DNA from: Bog-473 sp963804055
Lineage (GTDB): Bacteria > Actinomycetota > Acidimicrobiia > Acidimicrobiales > RAAP-2
Reading direction: 5' to 3'
Length of the DNA stretch: 64,000 bases
Assembly: GCA_963804055.1 (NCBI GenBank)
Contig: CAWDOU010000001.1
Coordinates: forward strand, 682,001-746,000
Both the position numbers and the translations under genes were made by a program. Within the stretch, counting starts at the first letter, position 1. Each line of letters starts with the position of its first letter. Of this stretch, positions 24,369-34,049 are shown one piece after another. The notes beneath the pieces were generated by a model. It worked only from the letters and a program-made list of their open reading frames with translations. It did no database searches and had not been told where the DNA came from.

Positions 24369-26485
24369 GTGAGGGCTCAATTCTGGCGCGCTGTGCGTGC
24401 TGCTGATCTCAGGCGACTGTGTTCTGTTTTTGCGGTTTTGGCTGTCGTCTCGGCCTTCTTTGTTGTGGCGGTGGCTCAGAGTCATCCTGCGTATGCGTCT
24501 GGCATCCCGGGAACCGCCTCTTACCTGAACGGCGGACAACAGTCCGTTCGGTCACACAGTATCCAGTCGCCCTCCAATTCCGCTCCAGCCGCTGCTGTCG
24601 CGAACGGTGCCCTGGCTCCCCTCTATTCGACGAGTCTCGATGGGGGATATGTCGCTTCAGGCACCGCTATGCGCAACCTCGACATGGCATGTTGTCGTCG
24701 GAGGTATTCCCTCCGGATCCACGGTAGTTTCGGCGTTCCTCTTGTGGGATGTCTTGGACAACTACCAAGAATCCCGTGATGCCCAAGGTTTCATTAACGG
24801 CCATCGGATTCTCGGATCGCTTCGCGGAACCGGCCCGAGCCCATGCTGGCCGGCATCGCAGAACTATTCGTTCTACGCAAATGTCACGACCCTCGTCAAA
24901 GGCAATGGGATTTTCGGCTTGAGCGGTTTCGCGTCTGGAAGCACAAATGGCAGCGACCCCGAAAGCTCGTCACCCATCCCGGAGCTCGAGGGAGCGAGTT
25001 TGATAGTCGTGTATCGCAACTCGACTAGCCCAATGACAACCGTCGTGATCGGAAACGGTTCTCAGGAGGTTTCGGAAGGAAGTCTCCAGGCGACGTTGAC
25101 TGGCTTTACAGCAGGGTCTTTCACGGCAGCCGATCAGACGACCTTTGTCGTCGCCGATGGTCAGTCCTATCCCGACGGTCCCGACTCCTTTAATGGCTCT
25201 GCGCTCAACCCTGCCGGTTTTCAGGGTTCCGATCCGATGGACATCGACTCGTATCCAGAGGGCAATTATTGGGATACGAGCACATTCAACGTTGGGCAGT
25301 CAATATCGAGGGGTGCACGTTCAGTAAGTATTGGCATTAACACTTCGGACGACTGTCTCGTGTGGGTCGGCCAGGCATTGGCTGTTGCGAGCGGTTCGGG
25401 AGGAAATCAAACGGTTGTGGCGTTCGGCGATTCGGTGGCTGCTGGCGAAGGGCTTCCAGTTGCAGCCGGAGTCTCGAACACGTCCGCCTACAAGGGTGAT
25501 CTCACTGGCAGCTACACGGACAGCCCGGACGCTTACTGAGCAGTCCTCGCGAAGGATTTGGGTGGAACAAGCGGACAATTTCGCGATAAGTGGAGCGTGC
25601 GCAACGACTGGGTTACCGAACTGCCAGAACTCGTCGACGACCGTTCAGAACGAGATAACCGAAGCCCAATCGCTCCATCTCAAACCGACTCTCGTGACCT
25701 TGACGCTCGGCGCGGACGACATCAACTTCAAGTCATGTTTGCTTGGTGTCCTAGGTCTGACCAATTTACCGGGCGTATCCAATACCGGAACGTGCTCCAA
25801 TTCGGCAACAGATCTTTCTGCAATACAACAGAACGTTCAGAACGTTATTGCTCGAATCTCATCTGTCTATCCAGGTGTCCCAATCGTCCTCACTCAGTAC
25901 TACGACCCGCTCCCAGCGAGCTTTCCCGTTCAGAACACGAATTCTCCTTGCCACCCGCAGGAACTCCTCTACGCAGCAGCTCAGGCGTTTCAGTATCACA
26001 ATCCGACTCGAGCGTTTGAAACGCTGATAACCAACGATGCTGGAGGAGCGGCGACCGACTATTTGGACAATGTTGCGTCGTCGGCAGCGCTGGTGGACGA
26101 CCAACTCAACACGGCGTTGTTCCGCGCTGCGGCGACTGAAAGGTCTGCCGGGGTCGCCGTGCAGACGGTCCCGCTCGACTTTTCCGGTCATGACCTCTGC
26201 GAGGACTATCCGGGTGGCAGTGGCGATGTGTTCGGGCTTGGACTATACGCCTTTGGTGCATATTTGGCCGGTCCCAGCGCGTCAAAAACGGTCCAATACG
26301 TGCCGAGCGATACCTGTGCAGTTTTCGACGCCGGATGTAAATCGTTTGCAAAGACTTGGACCGGCTCGTTTCTGGATCGGAAATACAGTCTGACGGTCAT
26401 CGCCAGCCTCAATGATCTTCCGCATCCGACCACCAAGGGGCAGATCACAATTGCCGAGCAGATTCTCGCCAAGGTGGGGGGTTAG
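24369..26485 (+). pseudogene. Broken gene for a large secreted SGNH/GDSL hydrolase-like protein
   Basis: Three reading-frame pieces add up to one protein of about 700 residues. Frame one starts at GTG 24369 after a GGGAGGTG ribosome site and encodes a signal peptide. It passes to a second frame near 24685 (GTAMRNLD to TWHVVVGG). That frame contains a beta-rich domain (LEGASLIVVY) and the SGNH block I AFGDSVAAGEG, then meets an in-frame TGA at 25537-25539 between SPDAY and AVLAKDLG. A third frame starts near 25565 (NFAISGACATTG) and continues with TLTLGADDINF and the C-terminal GHDLCEDYP to 26485. GC content is lower than in neighbours. It is either decayed or damaged by assembly errors. Confidence 0.75.
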
Positions 26486-26490
26486 AGACG

Positions 26491-29216
26491 ATGCGATCTG
26501 TATCCAAGGCGGCCTTTCGCGGCAGTACGTCGTTCTGGCTTACGCGAAGCGCCATTGCGGCGGGTCTCATCGCGGCGATGTTTTCGCTAGGAGTGAATTC
26601 TGTGACGGCAGATCCCTCGACCGGCTCCATCTCGGGCACGGTGACCGACGCCGCCGACCCGAGCGGGCTCTCGGGTGTGTGCGTGACGGCAGCGTCGTCT
26701 GACGGCGGAGTCACAGGTACCGCCACCACGGCGGGAGACGGCACCTACGCGATCTCGGGCCTGGCGCCCGACACCTACAACGTCGAGTTCGACCCGACCT
26801 GTGGGGGCTCGATCGCCTCCGCCGACGTGGCCCAGTGGTTTGAAATGGCCGTGACGAAGTTTGCCGGCAGCCCGGTCACGGTGACCTCTGGAGGCACAGC
26901 GAGTGGAACCGACGCCGACTTGCGCCGGCAGCGGAGGCTCCATCTCGGGCACGGTGACCGACGCCGCCGACCCGAGCGGGCTCTCGGGTGTGTGCGTGAC
27001 GGCAGCGTCGTCTGACGGCGGAGTCACAGGTACCGCCACCACGGCGGGAGATGGCACCTACGCGATCTCGGGCCTGGCGCCCGACACCTACAACGTCGAG
27101 TTCGACCCGACCTGTGGGGGCTCGATCGCCTCCGCCGACGTGGCCCAGAGCACGACGAGCCCGGTCACGGTGACCTCTGGAGGCACAGCGAGTGGAACCG
27201 ACGCCGACTTGGCGGCCGGAGGCTCCATCTCGGGCACGGTGACCGACGCCGCCGACCCGAGCGGGCTCTCGGGTGTGTGCGTGACGGCCACGTCGTCTGA
27301 CGGCGAGACGGGGACGGGCACCGCCACCACGGCGGGAGATGGCACCTACGCGATCTCGGGCCTGGCGCCCGACACCTACAACGTCGAGTTCGACCCGACC
27401 TGTGGGGGCTCGATCGCCTCCGCCGACGTGGCCCAGAGCACGACGAGCCCGGTCACGGTGACCTCTGGAGGCACAGCGAGTGGAACCGACGCCGACTTGG
27501 CGGCCGGAGGCTCCATCTCGGGCACGGTGACCGACGCCGCCGACCCGAGCGGGCTCTCGGGTGTGTGCGTGACGGCCACGTCGTCTGACGGCGAGACGGG
27601 GACGGGCACCGCCACCACGGCGGGAGATGGCACCTACGCGATCTCGGGCCTGGCGCCCGACACCTACAACGTCGAGTTCGACCCGACCTGTGGGGGCTCG
27701 ATCGCCTCCGCCGACGTGGCCCAGAGCACGACGAGCCCGGTCACGGTGACCTCTGGAGGCACAGCGAGTGGAACCGACGCCGACTTGGCGGCCGGAGGCT
27801 CCATCTCGGGCACGGTGACCGACGCCGCCGACCCGAGCGGGCTCTCGGGTGTGTGCGTGACGGCCACGTCGTCTGACGGGTTGCGAGGATGGCCACAGCT
27901 AGAAACGGGCAGCCACGGCACCTACGCGATCTCGGGCCTGGCGCCCGACACCTACAACGTCGAGTTCGACCCGACTTGTGGGAACACGTTGGGTTCGGTG
28001 GACCTCCCCCAACTGACCAGCGATCCCGTTTCCGTTCAATCTGCCTCGTCGACGGATGGCGTCGATGCGCTGTTGATCACCTCGGCGGGATCCGGGTCTA
28101 TTTCAGGTCGAGTGACCGACGCCGCCGACCCGAGCGGGCTCTCGGGTGTGTGCGTGACGGCCACGTCGTCTGACGGCGAGACGGGGACGGGCACCGCCAC
28201 CACGGCGGGAGATGGCACCTACGCGATCTCGGGCCTGGCGCCCGACACCTACAACGTCGAGTTCGACCCGACCTGTGGGGGCTCGATCGCCTCCGCCGAC
28301 GTGGCCCAGAGCACGACGAGCCCGGTCACGGTGACCTCTGGAGGCACAGCGGCGAGTGTAAATGCGGAGCTGGCGAAACGGGCCTCCTCTCCGCCACCCC
28401 CTCCGGTGATCACTTCGCCGAGCAATCCGACCACACACGGCTACTGGCTTGTCGGTTCTGATGGCGGGATCTTCACCTTTGGAAGTTCCCAATTCTTCGG
28501 GTCGACCGGGAACCTGAAGCTCCAGCGACCCGTCGTCGGGATCGTCCCCACTGTGGATCGTGCCGGCTATTGGCTCGATGCCTCTGACGGTGGTGTTTTC
28601 GCCTATGGCGATACCCAGTACTACGGCTCAATCCCCGGTCTCGGACTCCACCCAGCAGGGTCGGGATTCGCCCACAGCCTGGATGCTCCCATCGTTGGAA
28701 TGGTCCCGTCCCACGACGACGGTGGCTACTTCATGGTCGCGTCCGACGGTGGCGTCTTTGCCTTCGGCGACGCACACTTCGCGGGCTCCTGCCCCGGCAT
28801 CGGAGGTTGCTCTGGGTCGGCGGTCGCGGTGATGCCCGACCACAGCGGTGACGGCTATTGGCTGATCACGTCGACGGGCAACGCTTACACCTTTGGCGAC
28901 GCCCCGTATCTCGGAGCCCCGGGGCACGGGACTGTGACCTCAGCCGTCGCCACGCCGAGCGGGAAGGGGTATTGGGTTCTACTGAGCACCGGGCAAGTCT
29001 TCGCTTATGGGGATGCCGTGAACCTTGGCTCACCAACTTCGTCGAACTTCAACGCACTTGACGCGGCCCTCGGCCATTTTTGCCACTTCTGGGGGAAATG
29101 GATATTGGGTCGCGTCGGCCACCGGCAAGATCTTTACTTTCGGTGATGCACCCAATGACGGAGATATGTCGAGTACCCATCTCAACGGAGCCATCATCGC
29201 CGGAAGCGGCTCCTGA
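26491..29216 (+). pseudogene. Frameshifted secreted repeat protein: Cna-B-like repeats plus DGG/FG propeller-like tail
   Basis: Signal peptide (residues about 1-38, TRSAIAAGLIAAMFSLG), then six copies of a ~96-residue unit beginning GSISGTVTDAADPSGLSG with GTYAISGLAPDTYNVEFDP, resembling Cna-B/carboxypeptidase-regulatory folds. The tail (from about 28430) has GYWLVGSDGGIFTFG-type repeats common in secreted Acidimicrobiia proteins. The frame shifts near 26920 (between copies one and two) and near 29065 (before IFATSGGNGYW), the latter by one extra C. Corrected length is about 900 residues. The ATG follows the previous gene's stop by 5 bp, so the two probably formed an operon. Confidence 0.78.
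26623..28370 (+). repeat. Six tandem repeats, about 288 bp each
   Basis: Units begin at 26623, 26936, 27221, 27509, 27797 and about 28092. Copies at 27221 and 27509 are exactly 288 bp apart from their successors and almost identical in sequence. The first has an extra ~25 bp, the fifth is divergent in its second half, and the sixth has a variant start. Near-identity at silent sites implies recent duplication or gene conversion. Confidence 0.9.
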
Positions 29217-29238
29217 AGAGCTTCCATCGGATATTCGC

Positions 29239-30216
29239 TTAGTCGGACCTCCAGAAGCGACCAGTCAAACGTTTGACATTCCTACTCGCGGGGAGGCGTG
29301 CCACTTCGACGCACCGAGGCCGGCATTCCCACACGACGAAGAAGTAGCTCGGGAGAAACCCGTACCATGCGCTTGCGGCCTCATCGGCGACGACGGTGAG
29401 TGAGCCGGCCCGCTCCCGCGCCCCTTCGAGGACCGCGTGGCTCTCGACACCGGCCTCGTTGTGCCCCCATGGGTCGTTCTCCAGGGCACGGCGCTTGAGG
29501 TCGGATGTCACGAGTGCAGTCGTGGCGAAGCCGGCATTGGAGGCAAGCTCGGCCAAGTCCCAGCCGAAGCGCCAATAGACCAGTGTCTGGTCGCCGTGAT
29601 ATTCGACCTCCACCGGGGGAGCGGTGCGTCCCTGCAGGAGGGGAACCATCAGGAAGACGACTCCGTCGGGAGCAACGACCCGGTGCAGGTTCGACAGCGC
29701 GAGACCGGTCTCGGGGACGTGCTCGAGCACGTGTGAGGTCAATACGACGTCGAGCGAGGCGTCGGGGAGATCGAGATCCTGCAGGTCCAGCTGGCGATCG
29801 CCCCGGTGTGCCCGGTCGTCGTAGTCGCTGGCGACATAGTCCACGAGCTCTGCCATGTGACTGCGGTACTCCACGCCGAGCCGGGGGCTGGTCTCCAGGA
29901 CGCGGAGACCCGGTCGGTAGCGGCTGCGGGTGGTCCAGCAGTGATAGAGGAAGCGGTCCCGGGCAATGGAGCCGCATCGGGGACACACCGCAGATTCGCT
30001 GTGTGCGACGCCGTCGAATGCGGCGCCGTGCCATCCGCAGATGTTGCATCCCACCTGGTGGCCACGGGCCATGGCGCCCAGCCACGGTCGCAGGGGAGAA
30101 TGATCCCAGGGTCTCAACCGTGGATCCCGCAGACCACGCGCCACAACCCACCCAGCTGTCGTCAGCCGTGCTCCGCGGCCTAGGGACACGGATTCCCCAC
30201 TCGTCGCGGAGCCCAT
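29239..30216 (-). CDS. SAM-dependent methyltransferase with N-terminal zinc-ribbon-like motif
   Basis: 325 residues. Cys pairs in CNICGW and CPRCGS (about residues 57-82) form a probable zinc ribbon. The class I methyltransferase core follows: DLQDLDLPDASLDVVLTSHVLEHVPE matches motif IV, and APDGVVFLMVP the following strand. The glycine-rich motif I is weak (VLETSPRLG). The target is unknown; similar proteins occur in polysaccharide loci. It lies alone and is divergent from the small gene at 30314. Confidence 0.75.
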   Translation of the reverse strand: MGSATSGESVSLGRGARLTTAGWVVARGLRDPRLRPWDHSPLRPWLGAMARGHQVGCNICGWHGAAFDGVAHSESAVCPRCGSIARDRFLYHCWTTRSRYRPGLRVLETSPRLGVEYRSHMAELVDYVASDYDDRAHRGDRQLDLQDLDLPDASLDVVLTSHVLEHVPETGLALSNLHRVVAPDGVVFLMVPLLQGRTAPPVEVEYHGDQTLVYWRFGWDLAELASNAGFATTALVTSDLKRRALENDPWGHNEAGVESHAVLEGARERAGSLTVVADEAASAWYGFLPSYFFVVWECRPRCVEVARLPASRNVKRLTGRFWRSD

Positions 30217-30313
30217 GTGGACCGATTTTGGCAGAGTCCCCGCGAACCAGGGGTCATTCGGCGAACACTCGCCGAGTAAGTTCGAGTCACATCGCGCGGG
30301 AGGTCGGAACGCA

Positions 30314-30523
30314 ATGCCGGGTCATCAGGAGTTCAAGGCGCTCGCGCCCGAAGAGGTGCAGCGAGCGGCTGAGCGGATTGCCGAAATGGAGAAGTGGGCG
30401 CGGGAGGCGTATCTCGCCACCAAGCACGTCGAGGACGTCGAGGACATCTGGGTCCGCTACTTCGAGGCCGAGCACCATCTGCACTGGCTCATCCCGCCCG
30501 CGACCGAACCCGAGGAGCCCTGA
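30314..30523 (+). CDS. Small acidic hypothetical protein
   Basis: 69 residues, rich in Glu and Ala, predicted mainly helical (APEEVQRAAERIAEMEKWAREAY), ending IPPATEPEEP. The ATG at 30314 has GGGAGGT nine bases upstream, which selects it over the in-frame ATG at 30215. No family is recognised. It is convergent with catalase. Confidence 0.6.
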   Translation: MPGHQEFKALAPEEVQRAAERIAEMEKWAREAYLATKHVEDVEDIWVRYFEAEHHLHWLIPPATEPEEP

Positions 30524-30542
30524 GCATCCCTTCCCGGGCCCG

Positions 30543-31997
30543 TTAGGACACGCCGACACCGGCCGCGATGCGGTCGCCGGTGGGCTTGTCGATGTTCCGC
30601 CAGTACGCCACCGCGCGCTCCAGGACCGGCGGGGAGACCCCCTGGCTCAGGTGTCCGACGACATTCGAGACCAGCCGCTCACGCTGCGCGTCGTCCATGA
30701 CCTCGCGCACCAGGGTGCCGGCCTGCCCCCAGTCGTCGTCGTCCCGGTGCAGCGAGTACGCAGCATGGACGAACTCGCCGTCGGCCTCCCACCGCTCGAC
30801 GTAGGGGTAGCGCCCCGGGTCGGCCGCCGGTCCGCCCTTTGAGTTCGGTGCGTAGACGGGGTCCGCCACCTTGTGCATCCGCATGGCCCCGTCCTTGCTG
30901 TAGCTGTGGACGGCAGCCTGCGGCGCGTTGACCGGGATCTGCTTGTAGTTCACGCCCATGCGGGCCCTGTGCGCGTCGGCATAGGAGAAGACGCGGGCCA
31001 GCAGCATCTTGTCCGGACTGACCCCGATTCCCGGCACGAGGTTGTTCGGCTCGAATGCCGCCTGTTCGATCTCCGAGTGGAAATCCGTGGGGTTGCGGTC
31101 CAGTGTCAGTCGACCGACCTCGTGGAGTGGGTAGTCGCTGTGGGGCCAGACCTTGGTCAGGTCGAACGGATTGAAGCGGTACCCCCTCGCCTCCTCGAAG
31201 GGCATGACCTGCACCCGGAGCGTCCAGCTCGGGTACTCGCCGCGCCCGATGGCTTCGAAGAGGTCGCGCCGGTGGTAGTCACCGTCCTCCCCGGCGAGCC
31301 GGTCGGCATCCTGCTGGGTCAGGAAGTCGACGCCCTGGTCGGTCTTGAAGTGGTACTTGACCCAGAACCGCTTGCTCTGGGCGTTGACCCACATGTAGGT
31401 GTGGCTCGAGTAGCCGTTCATGTGACGCCATGACTTCGGAATGCCGCGGTCACCCATCAGCCACGTCACCTGATGCGCCGATTCGGGAGACAGGCTCCAG
31501 AAGTCCCACTGCATGTCGTGATCGCGCAGGTCGGAGTCGGCGCGGCGCTTCTGGGAGCGGATGAAGTGCTGGAACTTCATGGGATCGCGGAGGAAGAACA
31601 CCGGGGTGTTGTTCCCCACCATGTCGTAGTTGCCCTCGGACGTGTAGAACTTCAGAGCGAACCCGCGTGGGTCCCGCCACGTGTCGGGGCTTCCCCGCTC
31701 ACCGGCGACCGTGGAGAAGCGGATGAGCGTGTCGGTCGTGGTCCCCGGCTGGAACACGGCCGCTTTGGTGAAGGGACTGATGTCCGCCGTGACCTCGAAG
31801 TGGCCGAACGCGCCGCCCCCCTTGGCATGCGGTTGCCGCTCGGGGATGCGCTCCCGGTTGAAGTTCGCCATCTGCTCAATCAGGTAGTGGTCCTGCAGCA
31901 GAATGGGCCCGTCCGGCCCGACGGTCAGCGAGTGCTCGTCGCTGGCCACCGGAATGCCGGCGTCCGTGGTGGTCGGATTCACGTCATGGTCGGCCAT
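30543..31997 (-). CDS. katA: Haem catalase (small-subunit type)
   Basis: 484 residues, typical of clade 3 catalases, which convert hydrogen peroxide to water and oxygen. Distal His57 lies in HAKGGGAFGHFEVT, the distal Asn in GNNTPVFFLRDP, and the proximal haem-ligand Tyr in RVFSYADAHRARMG. NADPH-binding residues of the family are plausible around HSYSKDG. The ATG at 31997 opens the canonical N-terminus. Monocistronic. Confidence 0.96.
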   Translation of the reverse strand: MADHDVNPTTTDAGIPVASDEHSLTVGPDGPILLQDHYLIEQMANFNRERIPERQPHAKGGGAFGHFEVTADISPFTKAAVFQPGTTTDTLIRFSTVAGERGSPDTWRDPRGFALKFYTSEGNYDMVGNNTPVFFLRDPMKFQHFIRSQKRRADSDLRDHDMQWDFWSLSPESAHQVTWLMGDRGIPKSWRHMNGYSSHTYMWVNAQSKRFWVKYHFKTDQGVDFLTQQDADRLAGEDGDYHRRDLFEAIGRGEYPSWTLRVQVMPFEEARGYRFNPFDLTKVWPHSDYPLHEVGRLTLDRNPTDFHSEIEQAAFEPNNLVPGIGVSPDKMLLARVFSYADAHRARMGVNYKQIPVNAPQAAVHSYSKDGAMRMHKVADPVYAPNSKGGPAADPGRYPYVERWEADGEFVHAAYSLHRDDDDWGQAGTLVREVMDDAQRERLVSNVVGHLSQGVSPPVLERAVAYWRNIDKPTGDRIAAGVGVS

Positions 31998-32125
31998 GAT
32001 CGCCCCCCTTCTGGGTGTCGGTGCTTCGACTCTAAGCCGGTCGGCTTCGAGCTGGAGCGGCCATGGGTCACCCGGGCCGGGTCGTCGGGAGCCCGCAATC
32101 CCGGATGCCCCGGGCGTGTTGGCGG

Positions 32126-32644
32126 TCAGCCCTCTCGAACCCCGTGCAGCTCCACGCGGACGCTGATCTCGGGATAGACGCGGACCATGAGCATGCTCGG
32201 CGGCTTCATGCCGAATTCGCGGATGTCGAACTCGTCCTCGCCGGTCAGCGCGATGCCATCGGTGTCCGCCTGAATGCGCATGCCGTGCTCGAACGTCTTC
32301 GTCTTGCCGTGGAAGGAGATCTCGCCCGTCACGGCGTACTCGGGGTGCGACCCGTCCACGACGATGTGGGTGAGCCGGCCGGCGATGGTGGGGTACCGCC
32401 CGGCATCGATCCGCCTCCGGAGCTCGCGGTCGTAGAGCTGGTTGCCCGACGTCAGCCGCTCGACGGCCAACTCCAGCTCACCGGAAACGGGCTCGTCGAG
32501 GTCGAGCGATCCGTCCGCCCGCGTCGCGGCTTCGAACCACCCGGTGATGCCGCGGGTCTCCGTGTTGATCGGGTGCAGGCTGGAGCGCCCACTGACCCAG
32601 ACGCAGGAACGAGCCGAGTCGAAGGTGTAGCGAGTGAGCGCCAT
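32126..32644 (-). CDS. YceI family protein
   Basis: 172 residues from the ATG at 32644, chosen because YceI domains begin near TRYTFDSARS. The lipocalin-like barrel binds isoprenoid or amide lipids in known members. Visible family segments are GRSSLHPI, GELELAVERLTSGN and EISFHGKTKTF. There is no signal peptide, so it is probably cytoplasmic. Divergent from the AhpD-like gene; a longer start at 32710 would overlap that promoter. Confidence 0.83.
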   Translation of the reverse strand: MALTRYTFDSARSCVWVSGRSSLHPINTETRGITGWFEAATRADGSLDLDEPVSGELELAVERLTSGNQLYDRELRRRIDAGRYPTIAGRLTHIVVDGSHPEYAVTGEISFHGKTKTFEHGMRIQADTDGIALTGEDEFDIREFGMKPPSMLMVRVYPEISVRVELHGVREG

Positions 32645-32709
32645 CTGCTTTCCGTTCCTCCGGGTTGTGTCCGCCCGGATCCACTGCATGCGAAGGACGA
32701 ATACTGGCA

Positions 32710-32715
32710 TAAAGT
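32710..32715 (+). promoter_or_regulatory. -10 element predicting a leaderless mRNA
   Basis: TAAAGT is followed by exactly six bases and the GTG at 32722, the actinobacterial leaderless layout. Confidence 0.5.
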
Positions 32716-32721
32716 CGCCGC

Positions 32722-33201
32722 GTGGCCCGATTGGATGTGCCGGCCGGCGAGGGTGGGGATGCGGTGCAGATCTGGTCGCTGCAGCCCGAGCTCGGTGCTG
32801 CTGCGACCCGCTTCGTGCACGCCGCCTACAACAAGAGCGTTCTTCCGACGCGCGTCCGTGAGGCGGCGAGGATGCGGATCGCCCAACTCAACGGGTGCAC
32901 CGTCTGCCTCGGGTTCCGGGCGGACACGGTCAAGGCGGAGGGTCTCGACGAGGAGTTCTACTGTGCGGTCGGAACTTCCGACGAGGCGGGCCTGAGCGAG
33001 CAGGAGCGTCTGGCGGTGGAGTACGCCGAGCGCTTCGCCATCAACCACACCAGCATCGACGACGAGTTCATCGAGCGACTGCGGGGCTCGTTCACCGACG
33101 CGGAGATCTTCGATCTCACCGTCTGCATGTCCGCCTTTCTCGGCCTCGGGCGGACGCTCCGAGCGCTCGGGATCACCGAGACGTCGCTGACGGACGTCTA
33201 G
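32722..33201 (+). CDS. Carboxymuconolactone decarboxylase/AhpD-like protein
   Basis: 159 residues, all-helical AhpD-like fold. The redox pair is in NGCTVCLGFRADT (CxxC, about residues 58-61), with a conserved acidic residue further on in SEQERLAVEYAERF. Such proteins reduce peroxides or disulfides with a lipoyl-type partner. The GTG start fits the TAAAGT element. The stop TAG shares the palindrome CTAG with the stop of the convergent enoyl-CoA hydratase gene. Confidence 0.83.
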   Translation: MARLDVPAGEGGDAVQIWSLQPELGAAATRFVHAAYNKSVLPTRVREAARMRIAQLNGCTVCLGFRADTVKAEGLDEEFYCAVGTSDEAGLSEQERLAVEYAERFAINHTSIDDEFIERLRGSFTDAEIFDLTVCMSAFLGLGRTLRALGITETSLTDV

Positions 33202-34049
33202 CCCGTGTCACCCGGCCCGGGAGCCGGCGTCTCGAATGCCGCATCCCGATCCTTCACCGCCTGCCGCAGTCCCACCTCGGCGATCTGCTTCGAGAAGGCC
33301 TTGGCCTCGGGGGCCCGGTGGCCGATGGCATCGTTGAGCGCGGCGAACCGCTGCAGCTGCGACCGGCCCATGAGCTCCACCCCCATGTTGACTACACGCT
33401 TGTTGGCGACCAGGAGGTCGCGGCCGATCAGGGCCATGCGCGTCGCCATCTGGAGCACCACGTCGTCGAGCGCCGCGGCCGGAGCGGTGGCGACGACCAG
33501 CCCGATCTGCTCGGCCTCCATGCCCGTGACCGTGTCGCCCGTGAAGACCAGTCGCTTGGCCCATTGCGGCCCCACGTTGTAGAGCCACATGTTGGTCGGC
33601 GGCGCCCCCATTGAGCGCACCGGCGGGAACCCGATGGCGGCGTCCTCGGCGGCCACCACAAGGTCGCAATGCAGCGCGAGATCGGTTCCGCCGGCCAGGC
33701 AATTCCCCTGCACCTGCGCGATGACGGGCACGGCGCAATTCCAGATGCGCGCCCATCCCTCACCGAGGGCCAGCATGGCGGTCACGTCGCCCTCCATGGC
33801 CACGTGCTGCGGGAAGTCGCCGGGATCGGTGTCCTCGGCAATGAAGCCGTAGCCCGAGGAGAAGGATCGTCCCGTGCTCCGGATCACGACGACGTGCACT
33901 CGGGCGTCGGCCTCCGCCTCTTCCACGGCGGTCAGGAGCTCGCGGATGCAGCGGGGCGTGAGCGGGTTGTGGTGATCGGGGCGATTGAGCGTCAGGCGCC
34001 GGACACGGCCGATCTGCTCGCTGAGCACGGTGCTGGAACTGGTTGTCAC
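33198..34049 (-). CDS. Enoyl-CoA hydratase/isomerase family protein
   Basis: 283 residues, crotonase fold. Oxyanion-hole segments FSSGYGF (about 66-72) and VQGNCLAGGTDLALHCD (about 112-128) are present. The usual catalytic Glu positions are not obvious: SMGAPPTNMW stands in one region, so hydratase chemistry is uncertain. The GTG start at 34049 overlaps the ligase stop (GTGA), so it acts with that ligase, probably on an unusual acyl-CoA. Confidence 0.85.
   Translation of the reverse strand: MTTSSSTVLSEQIGRVRRLTLNRPDHHNPLTPRCIRELLTAVEEAEADARVHVVVIRSTGRSFSSGYGFIAEDTDPGDFPQHVAMEGDVTAMLALGEGWARIWNCAVPVIAQVQGNCLAGGTDLALHCDLVVAAEDAAIGFPPVRSMGAPPTNMWLYNVGPQWAKRLVFTGDTVTGMEAEQIGLVVATAPAAALDDVVLQMATRMALIGRDLLVANKRVVNMGVELMGRSQLQRFAALNDAIGHRAPEAKAFSKQIAEVGLRQAVKDRDAAFETPAPGPGDTG

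Noticed and set aside
25537..25539. TGA as a selenocysteine codon in the SGNH protein
   Set aside because: No SECIS-like context is evident and two frameshifts occur in the same gene, so decay or sequence error is simpler.
26623..28370. CRISPR-like or intergenic repeat array
   Set aside because: The 288-bp units are in-frame protein repeats without spacers.
22674..30203. 17-bp near-identical matches at 22674-22690 and 30187-30203 as ends of a larger island
   Set aside because: With one mismatch in 17 bp, several such pairs are expected by chance in 64 kb; there is no tRNA or integrase context at the second site.
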